Positions 61,322 through 64,000 of a DNA stretch of 64,000 bases are shown in pieces. The number at the start of each line of letters is the position of its first letter. The stretch's first letter is position 1. The DNA is from Hydrogenophaga sp. GTDB lineage: Bacteria > Pseudomonadota > Gammaproteobacteria > Burkholderiales > Burkholderiaceae_C. The position numbers were made by a program, and so were the translations under genes. The stretch lies in contig JAABQK010000001.1 of NCBI GenBank assembly GCA_011391495.1, forward strand, positions 359,559-423,558, read 5' to 3'. Below the pieces are notes generated by a model. It was not told the DNA's origin. It searched no databases and saw only the letters and a program-made list of their open reading frames with translations.

Positions 61322-62716
61322 GTGGACACTGATCGCCGTCGATCCGGGCCTGCAGCGGCCGGCGGGCGGGCCGCCCTGCTGGTCTTGCTGGCGCTCGGCC
61401 TGGCGGGCGCGCTGTACCTGGGGCTGCCTTTTGAAGCCACCGTCAACAAGGGCCTGTGCCTGCTGGTGTTCATTGCCCTGCTCTGGCTGACCGAAGCGCT
61501 CCCGCTGGCGGTGACCGCGCTGCTGGTGCCGCTGGGCGCCCTGTGGATGGGGTTTCCCGGTCTGACCCCGTCCCGCGCCCTCGCCCCTTTTGCAGACCCC
61601 ATCGTGTTCCTGTTTCTGGGCGGTTTTGCCCTGGCCAGCGCGCTGCGTGCGCAGGCGCTGGACCGCAAGATGGCCGGCTTCCTGCTGAAACTGGCGCACG
61701 GCCACCTCGGTCGCGCGGTGCTCCTGCTGTTTGCCGTCACCGCCGTGCTGTCCATGGGCATCAGCAACACCGCGACCACCGCCATGATGCTGCCGCTGAC
61801 CCTGGGCATCCTCGGTCCGCTGGACCCACAGCGGGACCAGCGGACCTCCGCCTTTGTCCTGCTGGGCGTGGCCTATGCGGCCAGCATTGGAGGCATCGGC
61901 ACCCTGGTGGGCTCCCCGCCGAATGCCATCGCTGCACGCGCTGCAGGCATCGACTTCGCCCAGTGGCTGTGGATCGGCCTGCCGCTGGTGCTGATCCTGA
62001 TGCCGCTGATGGTGCTCAGTCTGTGGATCGTGCTGCGGCCGCGGCTCGACCGCCGCCTGGCGTTCACGGTGGCCGACGTGCCCTGGACCCGCTCGCGGGT
62101 GCTGACCCTGGGCGTGTTCGCCCTGACCGCGCTGGGCTGGACCCTGGGGGCTGGCCCCCTCAAAGGCATGGGCATCGCGAACCCTGACAGTTTCATCGCC
62201 ATCGCAGCGACGGTTGCGGTCATGGGGCTGCGCCTGAGTAGCTGGCGCCAGCTGCTGGAACACACCAACTGGGGCGTGCTGATCCTGTTCGGGGGTGGCC
62301 TGGCGCTCGGCGAGGTCCTCGGCCTGTCTGGCGCCTCCGTCGTGCTGGGCGAGCAGGTGGCCAGCGCCCTGCAAGGGGCTGTGCCCTGGATCGTTCTGCT
62401 CGTCGTGGCCGCCTTCATGGTGCTGCTGAGCGAGTTCGCCAGCAACACCGCGGCCGCGGCCTTGCTGGTTCCCGTCTTTATCGCCGTCGCCACACCGATG
62501 GGGCTGCCACCGGACACGCTGGTGGTGGTCGTGGCACTGGCCGCCTCCTGTGGCTTTGCATTGCCCGTGGCCACACCGCCCAACGCCCTGGTGTTCGGGT
62601 CGGGTCTGGTGCGCCAAAAGACCATGCTGCGTGCCGGACTGGCGCTGGACCTGGTCTGCATCCTGGTGCTCACGCTCTGGGGAGCGCTTGCCCTTGTCCA
62701 GGGCATGCACCCCTGA
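61322..62716 (+). CDS. SLC13/DASS-family anion (dicarboxylate or sulphate-type) transporter
   Basis: The product, 464 residues from a GTG start, has 11-12 hydrophobic helices. Both copies of the family's Ser-Asn-Thr motif are present (GISNTATTAMMLPL and FASNTAAAALLVPVFIA), along with GGIGTLVGSPPNAIA and PVATPPNALVFGSG. SLC13-type carriers take up dicarboxylates, citrate or sulphate with sodium or protons. Substrate cannot be fixed here; neighbours give no clue apart from the divergent phosphate operon, and no Pho box points to this gene. The true start is uncertain (another GTG lies 96 bases upstream). Confidence 0.85.
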   Translation: MDTDRRRSGPAAAGGRAALLVLLALGLAGALYLGLPFEATVNKGLCLLVFIALLWLTEALPLAVTALLVPLGALWMGFPGLTPSRALAPFADPIVFLFLGGFALASALRAQALDRKMAGFLLKLAHGHLGRAVLLLFAVTAVLSMGISNTATTAMMLPLTLGILGPLDPQRDQRTSAFVLLGVAYAASIGGIGTLVGSPPNAIAARAAGIDFAQWLWIGLPLVLILMPLMVLSLWIVLRPRLDRRLAFTVADVPWTRSRVLTLGVFALTALGWTLGAGPLKGMGIANPDSFIAIAATVAVMGLRLSSWRQLLEHTNWGVLILFGGGLALGEVLGLSGASVVLGEQVASALQGAVPWIVLLVVAAFMVLLSEFASNTAAAALLVPVFIAVATPMGLPPDTLVVVVALAASCGFALPVATPPNALVFGSGLVRQKTMLRAGLALDLVCILVLTLWGALALVQGMHP

Positions 62717-62755
62717 GGGGACAACCCTGCGCGCAGCCAGCTTCTGCGAAGCTGG
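62710..62755. repeat. Dispersed hairpin repeat after the SLC13-type gene
   Basis: CCCCTGAGGGG overlaps the stop codon region and is followed by ACAAC. Then CCAGCTTC-tgc-GAAGCTGG forms a perfect 8-bp stem. The pair of elements resembles the one after rho, with the order of the two hairpins reversed. There is no T tract, so intrinsic termination is not assured. Confidence 0.5.
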
Positions 62756-62935
62756 TTCCGGTATTCACCGAACCCCCTCGACGCTCACCCAGGGCCCTGC
62801 TGGCTGACGGGACCCACCGCCGGATCCCTCGGCATATCGCATGCCCGCCCTGCTCCGGCTGGCTGGACACTGGGCAGTTCTTCCACAGGAGTCTGCAGCC
62901 CATAATGGAAGCGTTTCATGAGAGGAAATGGCTTG

Positions 62936-64000
62936 ATGGACCTCGCTCTTCGGTTGCTCTCAGGCGGGACCGGCAGTCTGGCCGCCTACCTGGCAGCGCA
63001 TGTGCTGCTGTGCCTGTTGCCGGCCTTTTTCATTGCCGGCGCCATGGCCGCCCTGATCCCGAAGGCCAGCATCACGCGCTGGCTGGGGCGCAGCACCCCG
63101 GCCTACGTGTCCTATCCGGCCGCCGCCGCCGCGGGCTCCCTGCTGGCGGTGTGCTCCTGCACGATCGTGCCGCTGTTTGCCGGCATCTACCGCAAGGGGG
63201 CGGGCATCGGCCCTGCCATCACCTTCCTGTTCTTCGCGCCGGCGGGCAACGTCATGGCGCTGGCCTACACCGGCAGCATCCTCGGGCCGGAATTCGCGGC
63301 CGCGCGCCTGCTGCTGTGCCTGATGTTCGGCATCGGCATCGGCATCCTGATGGCGCTCATTTTCTGGCGCGACGATGCCAGCCACGACGCCCAGACCGAC
63401 TCCCTGTTCGCGGCCCAAGCCAACATCGCCCCGGCGGCACTCGGTGTGCTGCTGTCGCTGGTGGCCTTGCTGATCGCCGGCACCCTGAAGCTCTGGCCCT
63501 TGACCAGCACCATCGCCACGCTGGATCTGCCCCTGTCCTGGGCGCAGGCCTGGCAAGACACGCTGTTGCGCTGGGTTCCGTTCGACAGTGCAAAAGGCGA
63601 GGAAGGCGTGAGTTTCCAGGGTTCGGTGCTCATCGGCCTGTTGCTGCTGATCGCGGCCACCGCCTGGAAGGGTCTGGAAAACATCGTCGAGGGCGCCAAC
63701 CGCTGGACCTGGGTGGCGCTGGGTCTGGCTGCCACCACCCTGCTGGTGGCGGCGCTGCGGCTGACACCATCCCCTGAAGGCCTGGAACTGGCGCTCACCG
63801 GCCGCGCGCTGGCCGTGGCCCTGACACTGTGGGCCACCTGGCACTTTGCCCGGCAACTGCCCGCGGACGACTGGCGCAGCTGGCTCTGGGAAGCCTGGCG
63901 CTTCGTCAAGCAGATCTTCGTGGTGCTGGTGGTTGGCGTGTTCGTGGTCGGCATGGTGCGCCAGGTGATACGCCCGGAATGGATCGAATCGCTGGCGGGC
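62936..64000 (+). CDS. Permease, ArsP/YraQ (PF03773)-like, 5' part
   Basis: The frame is open from this ATG to the window end (355 codons), so the gene continues beyond. A GAGG-type ribosome site lies about ten bases upstream. The protein has repeated hydrophobic helices and the family motif CSCTIVPLFAGIYRKGAGIGPAITFLFFAPAGNVMAL near residue 74; the Cys-Ser-Cys motif is typical of the DUF318/ArsP_1 permeases, of which ArsP exports methylated arsenicals. A second half, beginning about residue 310 (VKQIFVVLVVGVFVVGMVR), is cut. Substrate is not predicted. A longer-looking frame from 62905 in another register is a shadow. Confidence 0.82.
   Translation, partial: MDLALRLLSGGTGSLAAYLAAHVLLCLLPAFFIAGAMAALIPKASITRWLGRSTPAYVSYPAAAAAGSLLAVCSCTIVPLFAGIYRKGAGIGPAITFLFFAPAGNVMALAYTGSILGPEFAAARLLLCLMFGIGIGILMALIFWRDDASHDAQTDSLFAAQANIAPAALGVLLSLVALLIAGTLKLWPLTSTIATLDLPLSWAQAWQDTLLRWVPFDSAKGEEGVSFQGSVLIGLLLLIAATAWKGLENIVEGANRWTWVALGLAATTLLVAALRLTPSPEGLELALTGRALAVALTLWATWHFARQLPADDWRSWLWEAWRFVKQIFVVLVVGVFVVGMVRQVIRPEWIESLAG

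Noticed and set aside
61121..62710. 529-codon frame antisense to the SLC13-type gene
   Set aside because: Low-complexity Gln/His/Gly composition expected from the complement of a Leu/Ala-rich membrane protein.
62905..63777. Plus-strand frame beginning MEAFHERKWLDG
   Set aside because: It is a different register from the permease; the permease frame at 62936 has the CSC motif, helices and a ribosome site.

Overview
The window is high-GC and densely packed with genes. It looks like chromosome from a betaproteobacterium, most likely Burkholderiales and Comamonadaceae-like. The basis is gene order (ilvB-ilvH-ilvC-pssA-leuA, nadE-glnB, gloB/yafS-like/rnhA, dnaX-ybaB-recR beside the SRP RNA, trxA-rho-rpmE2), a tripartite-tricarboxylate (Bug-type) binding protein and short dispersed hairpin repeats. 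This is pattern recognition, not a database match. No insertion sequence, phage, CRISPR array, tRNA or rRNA gene was seen. Almost everything is core-genome content.

Layout: 1-2.5 kb holds the 3' end of an aminoacyl-tRNA-protein transferase gene (bpt), an IclR regulator and a convergent PBP7-like endopeptidase. 2.6-9.1 kb is the branched-chain amino-acid block on the minus strand (ilvB, ilvH, ilvC, pssA, leuA), with a leucine attenuator in front of leuA. 9.1-13 kb holds an RDD membrane protein, diacylglycerol kinase, a LOG protein, PII and NAD synthetase. 13-16.7 kb is a plus-strand run of a FemAB-like protein, three different bactofilins and two small one-helix membrane proteins. This run is the least described unit here. 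16.8-19.7 kb has divergent soluble and proton-pumping pyrophosphatases. 19.7-21.3 kb is a TetR regulator divergent from a metal-dependent hydrolase, with a perfect palindrome between them. 21.4-24.5 kb is moaA-mobA-moeA. 24.5-30.5 kb holds a PaaK-like ligase and an RND efflux pair. 30.6-35.7 kb has rnhA, a yafS-like methyltransferase, gloB-mltD and an orphan solute-binding protein. 35.8-41.4 kb holds a MAPEG protein, recR, ybaB, dnaX with an A9 slippage site, the 4.5S SRP RNA gene and an FtsH paralogue. 41.5-50.1 kb is a Bug protein, a flavoprotein and addB-addA. 50.2-52.5 kb is trxA, rho and rpmE2. 52.6-54.4 kb is a GT-C-type membrane protein. 54.4-61 kb is the complete Pho regulon core (pstS-pstC-pstA-pstB-phoU-phoB-phoR, all minus) behind a clear Pho box. 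The right end has an SLC13-type transporter and the start of an ArsP/YraQ-type permease.

The best-supported regulatory observations are the leuA leader peptide and attenuator, the dnaX A9 site that should give a tau/gamma pair, the Pho box before pstS, the TetR palindrome and a palindrome over the pbpG ribosome site. Two separate secreted murein enzymes (PBP7-like and MltD) both carry long Lys/Ala/Arg-rich polycationic segments, which is unusual.
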